Source: DAOTYX01 sp034434635 (lineage in GTDB: Bacteria > Chloroflexota > Anaerolineae > B4-G1 > DUEL01). Taken from it: DNA of 19,217 nucleotides. Of the stretch, positions 1 to 8,782 are shown piece by piece. The stretch is from assembly GCA_034434635.1 (NCBI GenBank), contig DAOTYX010000078.1:1-19217 (forward strand). Direction: 5' to 3'. The notes beneath the pieces are model-generated. The model was not told the DNA's origin and searched no databases. It saw only the letters and a program-made list of their open reading frames with translations. The first letter of the stretch is position 1. Each line of letters begins with the position of its first letter. The position numbers and the translations under genes were made by a program.

Positions 1-377
1 GAGAGCACGCGACAGGCCCGGACCACAGCAGCGATAGCCCGCTCGACAGTGGCCCGCTGACCGACCGACCGGGTGAACAGCGAGCCAGCACGCCCCAGCC
101 GCTCCAGCGCGCGGCGCAGTTCCGGCTGGAAAACCACCGGAACAGCGACCAGTAACGCCGGCAGGGCACGGTCCACCAGCCAGCCGAAGGCCCGTAACGG
201 GAAGATACCGCTCAGCAACGCCAGGAGGATGAGCAGCAGGATGATGCCGCGGAGCAGGGGGACAGCGCGGGTGCCACGCACCAGATAGAGGATGACGAAG
301 AAAACCGTGGCAACCAGGAGAATGTCCAGGACATCGGTCCAGGTTATCCGTTGGAGGGTCCACCAGAGGTCTACCAC
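1..377 (-). CDS. cdaA: Diadenylate cyclase, CdaA type (partial, N-terminal 125 residues)
   Basis: Membrane-bound cyclases of this family make the second messenger c-di-AMP from two ATP. Only the N-terminal part lies in the window; the gene runs off the left edge before the catalytic DGA and RHR motifs. The visible part has the CdaA layout: hydrophobic segments at about residues 17-33, 43-58 and 68-82, the family signature VFQPELRRALERLGR at about 81-96, then a helical stretch leading to the DAC domain. The start is GTG at 377, chosen because a GAGG ribosome site at 385-388 sits 7 nt upstream and overlaps the clpC stop. It is the third gene of the S1-clpC operon and is probably translated from the same mRNA. 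DisA-type cyclases lack these N-terminal membrane segments, so CdaA is preferred. The missing catalytic half is the main uncertainty. Confidence 0.88.
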   Translation of the reverse strand, partial: MVDLWWTLQRITWTDVLDILLVATVFFVILYLVRGTRAVPLLRGIILLLILLALLSGIFPLRAFGWLVDRALPALLVAVPVVFQPELRRALERLGRAGSLFTRSVGQRATVERAIAAVVRACRVL

Positions 378-381
378 ACCT

Positions 382-2700
<2,319 letters not shown>

Positions 2701-2713
2701 GCTCTTTCCTACA

Positions 2714-3946
2714 TCACCCCTGAGTGGCCTCCTGGAAGGCGGTGGCGATGGGACTTTCCGGTGGTGGCTGCTCGACAGCCATGTAGTCGGATTTCCAGTC
2801 GCTGCCAGCCTCTTCCCCGGCGGCAACCTGCTTCAGGCTCAGCGCCAGACGGTGGCGCTCCGGCTCGATACGCACGATACGCAGGGTGAGCTCCTGCCCG
2901 GGCCGCACCACGTCGCGCGGGTGGACGACGTGCTGCTCATCCAGTTCGGAGACGTGGATGAGGCCCTCGATCGCCTCGTCATCCACCAGGCGGGCGAAGG
3001 CTCCCCACTTGGTGATGCGAGTGACGCGCGCGGTAACCGTCTGGCCCACCTGATACCGCTGGTCAATGCCCACCCACGGGTCTTCCTGCAGTCGTTTCAG
3101 GCTCAGCGCTACCTGCCGTCGTTCGCGGTCCACGCCGAGCACCATCACCTCTATCTCCTGGCCCACCTTGAGCACCTCGCTGGGATGGCTCACAGATTTC
3201 CAGGAGATCTCGGAGAGATGAAGCAGGCCGTCGAGGCCACCCAGGTCCACGAAGGCGCCGAAGTTGGTCAGGTTGCTCACCCGGCCCTTGCGGCGCTCTC
3301 CCTCCCGTAAGGACTCCAGCAAAGAGTTGGCGCGCTCGATCTGTTGGCGGGAGATCGCTGCCCGCTCGGAGAGGATCAGCCGGCTACGCTCGCGATCCGC
3401 CTCGATGACCTGCAGGCGCATGCGACAACCGACCAGTCCGGCCAGCGCTTCACTGCAGTTCATGTCGGAGATGCGCGGGATGTTACGGCCCAGGTCCAGT
3501 TGTGAGGCCGGCACGAAACCGCGAGTGCCCCCCAGGCGGACGATCAACCCACCGCGGTTGGAGCCGATCACCTCCAGTTCGATCGTCTCCTGGCTTCTGA
3601 GCAGCGCTTCGGCCTGAAGCCACCCTTCTTCCTGTTGCGCCCGCACGAAAGAGAGCGCGATCTCCCCACATTCACTCTCCGGGTCGAGGATGTAGACCGC
3701 CACCTCGTCGCCGGGCTTGAGGGGAGCCAGGACTTCAGGAGCGATCCGTTCCAGTTCCCGACCGGTGATGGTCCCCTCGCACTTGGCCCCCACATCCACC
3801 ACAATCATCCCCGGATCCACGCGGACGACAGTCCCGCGCACGATCTGTCCGGCCTTGAGGCGGCGCTCGGGAAGGTACTGTTCGAGCAGGCGGGTCATAG
3901 GGTGCTCGCCCTCTGGAGGTTGAGCGGTGTGCGGATCGCTGGTCAT
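2714..3946 (-). CDS. rpsA: S1-domain RNA-binding protein (ribosomal protein S1-like, four domains)
   Basis: S1-family proteins bind mRNA and, in the ribosomal form, help the 30S subunit capture transcripts. Four S1 OB-fold repeats are visible in the 410-residue product, at about 31-100, 115-185, 205-275 and 290-365. The last two are the most typical, with NFGAFVDLGGLDGLLHLSEIS and KWGAFARL...EGLIHVSEL followed by RRQVALSLK and RHRLALSLK. This is fewer repeats than the six of Escherichia coli S1 and resembles the shorter S1-like proteins of Gram-positive bacteria. The start is ATG 3946: GGGAGGG lies 6 nt upstream, and the upstream in-frame ATG at 3967 has no ribosome site. It is the first gene of an operon with clpC and cdaA and is driven by the promoter at 3980-4007. 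Whether it is the ribosome-bound S1 or a separate RNA-binding factor cannot be told from this window. Confidence 0.9.
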   Translation of the reverse strand: MTSDPHTAQPPEGEHPMTRLLEQYLPERRLKAGQIVRGTVVRVDPGMIVVDVGAKCEGTITGRELERIAPEVLAPLKPGDEVAVYILDPESECGEIALSFVRAQQEEGWLQAEALLRSQETIELEVIGSNRGGLIVRLGGTRGFVPASQLDLGRNIPRISDMNCSEALAGLVGCRMRLQVIEADRERSRLILSERAAISRQQIERANSLLESLREGERRKGRVSNLTNFGAFVDLGGLDGLLHLSEISWKSVSHPSEVLKVGQEIEVMVLGVDRERRQVALSLKRLQEDPWVGIDQRYQVGQTVTARVTRITKWGAFARLVDDEAIEGLIHVSELDEQHVVHPRDVVRPGQELTLRIVRIEPERHRLALSLKQVAAGEEAGSDWKSDYMAVEQPPPESPIATAFQEATQG

Positions 3947-3979
3947 AAGGAGCCCTCCCACAGACATGATGGCAATAGT

Positions 3980-4007
3980 ATTATAGTCACTTTGCAGACC
4001 TTGACAA
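3980..4007 (-). promoter_or_regulatory. Sigma-70 promoter for the S1-clpC-cdaA operon
   Basis: On the minus strand, TTGTCA (4007-4002, five of six consensus bases) and a perfect TATAAT (3985-3980) are separated by 16 nt. Transcription should begin near 3973, giving a leader of about 27 nt that includes the GGGAGGG ribosome site of the S1 gene. The 28-bp palindrome at 4017-4044 begins 10 bp upstream of the -35 element. Confidence 0.75.
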
Positions 4008-4016
4008 CATCACTCC

Positions 4017-4044
4017 GCAGGACAACTGCGAGCAGTTGTCCTGC
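4017..4044. promoter_or_regulatory. Perfect 28-bp palindrome, candidate operator
   Basis: Two perfect 13-bp arms, GCAGGACAACTGC (4017-4029) and GCAGTTGTCCTGC (4032-4044), flank a 2-bp centre. A 2-nt centre is poor for a hairpin terminator and there is no T-run, so a binding site for a dimeric regulator is the better guess. It lies between the divergent S1 operon and M50 operon, next to the S1 promoter. The half-site core TTGTCC recurs once more at 4098-4103. The binding protein is unknown; the site does not match CIRCE or the usual Rex site. Confidence 0.55.
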
Positions 4045-4078
4045 AAAGCGGCCAGTCCGACAAAATTGGGGCACACCC

Positions 4079-4110
4079 CCACAAAGGGCACGAAGGGTTG
4101 TCCTTTGTGG
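4079..4110. repeat. Inverted repeat in the S1/M50 divergent region
   Basis: CCACAAAGG (4079-4087) and its exact complement CCTTTGTGG (4102-4110) form a 9-bp stem with a 14-nt loop. The loop edge contains TTGTCC, the core of the nearby palindrome. It lies about 50 bp upstream of the -10 element of the M50 gene and could be a second regulatory site. No T-run follows, so it is not a clear terminator. Confidence 0.4.
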
Positions 4111-4154
4111 CAGGCAGTTACGTCAGGTGCCGGGTAGCCGAGTGACGGCCTGTG

Positions 4155-4163
4155 TGTTATAAT
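4155..4163 (+). promoter_or_regulatory. Extended -10 promoter placed for a leaderless start
   Basis: TGTTATAAT is a perfect extended -10 (TGn followed by TATAAT at 4158-4163). No convincing -35 is present. Six bases separate it from the ATG at 4170, so the expected first transcribed base is the A of the start codon. The only purine run upstream, GGGGG at 4164-4168, is one base from the ATG and too close to act as a ribosome site. Confidence 0.65.
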
Positions 4164-4169
4164 GGGGGT

Positions 4170-4820
4170 ATGTTCTTCAACCTGGATATCTCAACCCTGA
4201 TCGCCCGGCTGGTCGTGTTGCTGATCGCCATGCCGGTGCACGAGTGGGCTCACGCCTGGTCGGCCTATGAATTGGGGGACGACACCGCCAGCCTGCAGGG
4301 GCGGTTGACGCTCAACCCGCTGGCTCACCTCGACCCCATCGGTAGCCTGCTGATCCTGCTGGGGGGATTCGGCTGGGCACACCCGGTGCCGGTCAACCCC
4401 TACCGCATGCGGGGCTCTCCGCGTGCTGGTATGGCCCTTTCCGCTGCCGCCGGACCGATCGCTAACGTCCTGGTGGCCGCATTGTGCGCCATCCCTTTCC
4501 GCCTTGGCTTGCTGAGCCTGGCGGATGCTTTCGCCTCGGCGTCGGCCTTCAACCCGGCCCGCCTGCTCTATCTGATCGCTGAGACGAGCCTGGGACTGGG
4601 AATCTTCAACCTGTTGCCCTTCTTCCCGCTGGACGGGGAAAAGGTAGCGGTGGGGTTGTTGCCCCCTCGCTGGAGCAACCGCCTGTTGGACTTCCGGCCC
4701 TACAGCACCTATGCGCTGATCGGCCTGCTCTTCCTGCCGCGGTTGGTGGGGTTGGACCCGATCGGCTGGCTGATCGGGTTGATAATGGCACCTGCACTGG
4801 TTCTGTTTTTCTTCCTGTGA
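4170..4820 (+). CDS. Site-2-protease-like membrane metalloprotease (peptidase M50)
   Basis: The 216-residue product is a small M50-family intramembrane zinc protease; such enzymes cut substrates inside the membrane. The zinc-binding motif HEWAH lies at 24-28 within the first hydrophobic segment, AGPIAN is at 94-99, and NLLPFFPLDG at 147-156 supplies the third ligand (Asp155). Further hydrophobic segments occur near 55-70, 90-110, 135-150, 180-190 and 197-216. There is no PDZ domain, so it belongs with the short YwhC-like group rather than RseP. ATG 4170 is chosen over the upstream in-frame GTG at 4152, because the promoter's -10 element overlaps that region. It is the first gene of the plus-strand operon, and its stop overlaps the next start by 4 bp. 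The substrate is unknown. Confidence 0.9.
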   Translation: MFFNLDISTLIARLVVLLIAMPVHEWAHAWSAYELGDDTASLQGRLTLNPLAHLDPIGSLLILLGGFGWAHPVPVNPYRMRGSPRAGMALSAAAGPIANVLVAALCAIPFRLGLLSLADAFASASAFNPARLLYLIAETSLGLGIFNLLPFFPLDGEKVAVGLLPPRWSNRLLDFRPYSTYALIGLLFLPRLVGLDPIGWLIGLIMAPALVLFFFL

Positions 4821-5338
4821 CCAGACGGGCGGCCTATCGGGTGCGGCAGTTCCTGCACGCCCTGTTCGCCCCCTGGGTGACAGAGGACCTGCAGGAAGTG
4901 CGACGGGCGCTAACGCCAGCGCAGTGGGCGCTTTTCCTGCGCATGCCAGCCCCCGACCGACGACATGGCCTGGCGGTCTTTCGGGCGCTGCGCGCGCAGG
5001 GGGTGGCTTGTCCGGACCTGCTGGTAGCGGCGCTGCTGCACGATGTGGGCAAGGCGGAGGCGGCCCCTGCTCTGTGGCTGCGCGTGCTGACGGTGCTGCT
5101 GGAGCGGTTCGCGCCACGGCTCCTGGAGCGCTGGGCACAGGAGGAGGGGAGCAGATGGCAGCGCGCTCTCTGGCTCTACCGGCAACACGCTGTACTGGGG
5201 GCGCGTCAGGCGGCTGCGGCGGGCTGCTCATCCCTCACCATCGCCCTCATCCGCCGTCATCACGAACCAGGCGGCGAGATGACCGGCGAAGAAGAGCACC
5301 TGCTGGCGCTGCTGCAGGAGGCGGACGGACGGTGGTAG
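4817..5338 (+). CDS. HD-domain protein, probable metal-dependent phosphohydrolase
   Basis: The 173-residue product has an HD-type metal-binding pattern: His50, the His75-Asp76 pair in LLHDVGK, and a final Asp170 in LLQEADG. Extra histidines at 124 and in the RRHHEP segment (148-149) resemble the ligand set of HD and HD-GYP phosphohydrolases, which cleave phosphate esters of nucleotides. No GYP motif or partner domain is present, so the substrate cannot be named. The GTG start at 4817 overlaps the stop of the M50 gene (GTGA), which suggests translational coupling. No signal peptide is seen, so the protein is probably cytoplasmic. Confidence 0.75.
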   Translation: MTRRAAYRVRQFLHALFAPWVTEDLQEVRRALTPAQWALFLRMPAPDRRHGLAVFRALRAQGVACPDLLVAALLHDVGKAEAAPALWLRVLTVLLERFAPRLLERWAQEEGSRWQRALWLYRQHAVLGARQAAAAGCSSLTIALIRRHHEPGGEMTGEEEHLLALLQEADGRW

Positions 5339-5350
5339 CAGGAGGAAGAA

Positions 5351-6361
5351 ATGTCCAACCGTGTGACGATCATTGGATTGGGTTGCGTGGGCTGCTCCAT
5401 CGGGCTGGCCTTGCGCCAGCGAGAGCAGACCCTGGAGGTGGTGGGCTTCGATATGGACCCCGCGCGCGTCCGCGAGGCCACGCGCCTGGGCGCTATCGCC
5501 AGAAGCACGTGGGGATTGCCGGAGGCATGCCAGGGGGCTGGCCTGATCATCCTGGCCGTGGGCCAGCATGAGGTGCGTGAGACGCTGGAGATGATCGGCC
5601 CGCACCTGGAAGAGGGCTGCATCGTCACCGACACTGCCCCACTCAAGGTGCCGGTGATTGACTGGGCGCGCCAGTACCTGCCTCCATCAGCCCGCTTCGT
5701 CCCCGGAGTGCCATTGCCCGGCCCCGCTGCCGGCGACCAGCCACTCCCGGCAGGCCCGGAAGGCGCGCGCGCCGACCTGTTCACCGATGGCCTTTACTGC
5801 GTCACGCCGGCCGCCGACACCGACCCGCAGGCGTTGAACGTACTGATGGGGCTGGCCAGGACGTTGGGCGCACGGACGATCTTCGTGGACCCCCTGGAGC
5901 ACGACGGGCTGCAGGCGGGGGTCGTTGACCTGCCAGCGTTGATCGCCGTGGCCCTCCTGCGCGCCACGGTGGACTCCCCTGGCTGGCTGGATATGCGTAA
6001 GGTAGCGGGACCCGATTTCCTCACCATGACCGGCCCGGCCACCGGTGACGCCAGCCTCCTGGCAACCGCCGTCCTCAACCGCGAGAACCTGGTCCGCCGG
6101 CTGGATATGTTCATGGACGCACTCTACCTCATCCGCCAACAACTGATGGACAACGACGCCAGTGGCCTGGAGGAAGCCTACACTCAGGCCGCCACAGCCC
6201 GCGAGCGCTGGCAACAGGAGCGACGAAAGGGGGAGTGGGGCGAACGGCCTGATATGAGCGAGGTTCCGGGCCTGGGTGAGCACATTGCCCGTCTGCTCGT
6301 GGGCGGGCTGGCCGACCGATTCCGTCCCCGCCGCCGGGAGGGACAGTCACCCCGCGAATGA
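5351..6361 (+). CDS. TyrA-like (prephenate/arogenate dehydrogenase family) protein with altered active site
   Basis: True TyrA enzymes oxidatively decarboxylate prephenate or arogenate for tyrosine synthesis. This 336-residue protein has the NAD(P)-binding start VTIIGLGCVGCSIGLAL (5-21), the TDTAPLK loop (93-99) and the FVDPLEHDGLQA segment (178-189), so family membership is clear. Key residues are changed, however: the usual GxHPMAGxxxxG is GVPLPGPAAG (119-128) with no histidine, the serine of the TDVGSxK loop is Pro97, and SHLPH reads VDLPA (192-196). Residues 125-145 also hold a proline-rich insertion. A role in tyrosine synthesis is therefore doubtful; a different 2-oxo or hydroxy acid substrate, or a non-enzymatic role, is possible. 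AGGAGG (5340-5345) lies 5 nt before ATG 5351. The gene sits between an HD gene and a glycosyltransferase, not in an aromatic amino acid cluster. Confidence 0.75.
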   Translation: MSNRVTIIGLGCVGCSIGLALRQREQTLEVVGFDMDPARVREATRLGAIARSTWGLPEACQGAGLIILAVGQHEVRETLEMIGPHLEEGCIVTDTAPLKVPVIDWARQYLPPSARFVPGVPLPGPAAGDQPLPAGPEGARADLFTDGLYCVTPAADTDPQALNVLMGLARTLGARTIFVDPLEHDGLQAGVVDLPALIAVALLRATVDSPGWLDMRKVAGPDFLTMTGPATGDASLLATAVLNRENLVRRLDMFMDALYLIRQQLMDNDASGLEEAYTQAATARERWQQERRKGEWGERPDMSEVPGLGEHIARLLVGGLADRFRPRRREGQSPRE

Positions 6362-6370
6362 GGCGCCCGC

Positions 6371-7603
6371 TTGAGCAGACCCCTGCGCATCCTGATGATC
6401 GCCCCCACCTCCTTCTTCCTCGACTACGGCTGCCACGTCCGTATCCTGGAGGAGACGCGGGTCCTGCAGCGGCTGGGCCACCAGGTCACCATCGTCACCT
6501 ACTACCTGGGGCGCGACCTGCCTGACCTGGAGATCATCCGTTGTCGCCCCACGCCCTGGCGGGCCGACTACGAGGTGGGTTCCAGCCTGCACAAACTGGC
6601 TTTCGACCTCCTCCTGGGCTGGCGTGTGTTGGGGGTCATCCTGCGTCGTCGCTTCGACTTGATCCACGGCCACCTCTATGAGGGCGCGCTGATGGGCGCG
6701 GTCATCGGTCAACTGCGCCGCCTGCCGGTGTTGTTCGACCGCCAGGGCAGCCTGAGCGGGGAGATGGTGGATCATCGCTTTCTGAACCCTTCCGGACCGT
6801 GGTATCGCTGGGTGCGCCTGCTGGAGGAGCGCATTGACGAGATGGCCGACATGATCATCACCAGCACCCAACAGGGGGCGCTGCAGTTGCAGCAGAGCAG
6901 CCTTGGTCACACCGACCGCATCCGCCCGCTGCCCGACTGCGTCAACCTGGACTTCTTCCGGCCGGGGCTCCTGACTGCCGGGCAGATCGCCGAACGCCGC
7001 GTCGCCCTTGGCCTCCCGCCCGACGGCCTCATCGTCGTCTATGTGGGCCTGCTGGCCGACTACCAGGGTATCCCTCACCTGCTCCGGGCAGCGCGCATCC
7101 TCAAGGAGCGCGGCCTGGCAGTCCATTTCCTGATCGGGGGTTTCCCTGGCGTGGAATTGTACCGCCAGCAGGCGGCGCAGTTGGGCGTGGCGGATCGGGT
7201 GGTATTCTCCGGCAAGGTGCCTTACGAGGAGACACCGGCCTTCCTGGCGCTGGGCGACATCGCCGTGGCGCCCAAGCTTTCGGCCACCGAGGGGAGCGGC
7301 AAGATCCTGAACTACATGGCTACCGGTCTGCCCGTCGTCGCCTTCGACACGCCAGTCAGCCGGGAGTACCTGGGCTCGCTGGGCGTGTATGCCCGGCCCG
7401 TCGGCGACCCGGCAGCGCTCGCCACCGGTATCGAGATGCTCGCGCAGCAGCCGGAGACGCGGCAACTCTTCGGCGAAGGGTTACGTCGCCGCGCCGAACT
7501 GCACTTCTCCTGGGACCGCGCCGGTCGGCAACTGGTGAGCATCTACGAAGAGATGGTGCGGCAGAAGGCGGCATCACGCTCTGGACTCAGGATTCAGCTA
7601 TGA
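6371..7603 (+). CDS. Glycosyltransferase family 4 protein
   Basis: GT4 enzymes are retaining GT-B-fold glycosyltransferases that build lipid-linked or surface glycans from nucleotide sugars. The 410-residue product begins with an N-terminal GT-B domain (LRILMIAPTSFFLDYGCHVRI, followed by IHGHLYEGALMG). The C-terminal donor domain starts near residue 217 (VVYVGLLADYQGIPHLLRA) and has the donor-binding stretch SATEGSGKILNYMATGLPVV at about 299-318. No membrane segments are seen, so it is probably cytoplasmic or membrane-associated. The start is TTG 6371; GAGG (6360-6363), which overlaps the preceding stop, lies 7 nt upstream. The 3' end overlaps the permease start by 4 bp (ATGA). The pairing with a polysaccharide-type permease suggests a role in surface glycan assembly. 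Acceptor and sugar are unknown. Confidence 0.9.
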   Translation: MSRPLRILMIAPTSFFLDYGCHVRILEETRVLQRLGHQVTIVTYYLGRDLPDLEIIRCRPTPWRADYEVGSSLHKLAFDLLLGWRVLGVILRRRFDLIHGHLYEGALMGAVIGQLRRLPVLFDRQGSLSGEMVDHRFLNPSGPWYRWVRLLEERIDEMADMIITSTQQGALQLQQSSLGHTDRIRPLPDCVNLDFFRPGLLTAGQIAERRVALGLPPDGLIVVYVGLLADYQGIPHLLRAARILKERGLAVHFLIGGFPGVELYRQQAAQLGVADRVVFSGKVPYEETPAFLALGDIAVAPKLSATEGSGKILNYMATGLPVVAFDTPVSREYLGSLGVYARPVGDPAALATGIEMLAQQPETRQLFGEGLRRRAELHFSWDRAGRQLVSIYEEMVRQKAASRSGLRIQL

Positions 7604-8406
7604 AACGACTGCGCGAACTGTGGGAGTATCGGGAACTGGTGCGCAACCTGGTCATCCGCGACCTGAAGGCGCGCTACAAGAACTCCATCCTGGGTGTCGC
7701 CTGGTCGTGGGTCAATCCACTGTTGATGATGGTGGTCTACACCGTCGTCTTCAACATCCTGGCCGGGCGTTCCAACCTGCCCAATTACCCCGTCTTCCTC
7801 TTCTGCGCCCTTCTGCCGTGGAACTTCTTCTCCACGTCGGTCGCCCAGGCCACGAACAGCATCGTTGAGGCCGCGCCGCTGGTCAAGAAGGTCTATTTCC
7901 CGCGCGAGGTGCTGCCCCTCTCTATCGTCCTGGGCAACCTGATCAATTTCCTCATCGCCCTGCCGGTCTTCTTCCTCCTGGCATTGGTGATGGGCAATCC
8001 CATCACCGGCTGGGTGCTGCTCCTTCCCCTCATCATGGTCATCCAGTTCGCCTTCACCCTCGGCGTGGGCTTCATCACCGCCACGCTCAACGTCTTCTAC
8101 CGGGACACGCGCATCATCATGGATGTGCTCCTGCTGGCCTGGTTCTTCCTCACCCCGATCTTCTACCCGCTGGACACCGTCCCTGAGCAGCACACCTTTT
8201 GGGGCGTGACGGTGCCGGTGCGGGCCTGGCTGTTGCGGCTCAACCCGATGGCTTCCATCGTCTCTTCGTACCGCGAACTCCTCTACTGGGGCGCCCCCAC
8301 CGATCTGGCCTTCTTGTTGCGCACCGCCGTCACCGCGCTGGGGGTGCTGGTGGTGGGCTACCTGGTCTTCCTGCGCTTCAGCCCGCGCTTTGGTGAAGAG
8401 GTCTGA
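7600..8406 (+). CDS. ABC-2 type transporter permease, Wzm/TagG-like
   Basis: The 268-residue inner-membrane protein belongs to the family that exports O-antigen, teichoic acid or similar polymers together with a separate ATPase. The N-terminus has the amphipathic ELVRNLVIRDLKARYKNSILG motif, followed by hydrophobic segments at about 33-55, 62-80, 105-130, 137-163, 172-190 and 236-258, and the family-like C-terminus FLRFSPRFGEEV. Start ATG 7600 overlaps the glycosyltransferase stop. No Wzt-type ATPase gene follows; the next 376 bp are repeats and then priA. The last ~42 bases of the gene are homologous to the start of each downstream 134-bp repeat unit, so the gene end itself has been copied or is part of the repeat. 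Confidence 0.92.
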   Translation: MKRLRELWEYRELVRNLVIRDLKARYKNSILGVAWSWVNPLLMMVVYTVVFNILAGRSNLPNYPVFLFCALLPWNFFSTSVAQATNSIVEAAPLVKKVYFPREVLPLSIVLGNLINFLIALPVFFLLALVMGNPITGWVLLLPLIMVIQFAFTLGVGFITATLNVFYRDTRIIMDVLLLAWFFLTPIFYPLDTVPEQHTFWGVTVPVRAWLLRLNPMASIVSSYRELLYWGAPTDLAFLLRTAVTALGVLVVGYLVFLRFSPRFGEEV

Positions 8407-8763
8407 AGCCCAGCCTTTTGGACTGTGCCGACGGAGTCGGCGCTTTGAAAGCGGCGACTTTGTCGCCGCAATCCGAAAGCACGGCTGCCGAACAGGTCTT
8501 TTTCCTGCGCCTCGGCTCGCGCTTTGGTGAAGAGGTCTGCGGCCCAACCTTTTGGACTGTGCCGACGGAGTCGGCGCTTTGAAAGCGGCGACTTTGTCGC
8601 CGCAATCCAAAAGCGCGGCTGCCGATCAGGTCTTTTTCCTGCGCCTCGGCTCGCGCTTTGGCGAAGAGGTCTGCGGCCCAGCCTTTTGGACTGCGCCGAC
8701 GGAGTCGGCGCTTTGAAAGCGGCGACTTCGTCGCCGCAATCCGAAAGCGCGGCTGCCGAACAG
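8365..8763. repeat. Three tandem copies of a ~134-bp unit that includes the permease 3' end
   Basis: The units span 8365-8495 (131 bp), 8496-8629 (134 bp) and 8630-8763 (134 bp). Each runs from GTCTT to AACAG and they are nearly identical; the first lacks 3 bp. The first ~42 bp of unit 1 are the last codons of the permease gene (through TGA at 8404-8406). In units 2 and 3 the equivalent stop reads TGC. The rest of each unit is a large imperfect palindrome with two nested hairpins. This array fills almost all of the 376 bp between the permease and priA; only 8764-8782 remains, where no element is seen. Confidence 0.9.
8416..8478. repeat. 63-bp imperfect palindrome with two nested hairpins (REP-like), repeated at +134 and +268
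   Basis: Two 31-nt arms are centred on G8447. They match at 24 positions, with four more as G-T wobble pairs. Within it, GCCGAC/GTCGGC (8427-8441) and GCGGCGAC/GTCGCCGC (8451-8469) form two tight hairpins with 3-nt loops. Copies lie at 8550-8612 and 8684-8746. It could stall polymerase or protect the 3' end of the upstream operon mRNA, but there is no T-run typical of an intrinsic terminator. Confidence 0.75.
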
Positions 8764-8782
8764 ATTCCAGACCAATATCAAG

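Noticed and set aside
4001..4029. Plus-strand TTGACA at 4001-4006 as a -35 element
   Set aside because: No -10-like sequence lies 16-18 bp downstream, and the hexamer overlaps the minus-strand -35 of the S1 promoter.
4191..5231. 346-codon minus-strand frame across the M50 and HD genes
   Set aside because: It is Pro/Ala/Gln-rich shadow coding of two well-supported genes.
8365..8763. 134-bp array as a CRISPR array or insertion sequence
   Set aside because: There are no unique spacers, no transposase frame, and no target-site duplication that can be recognised.
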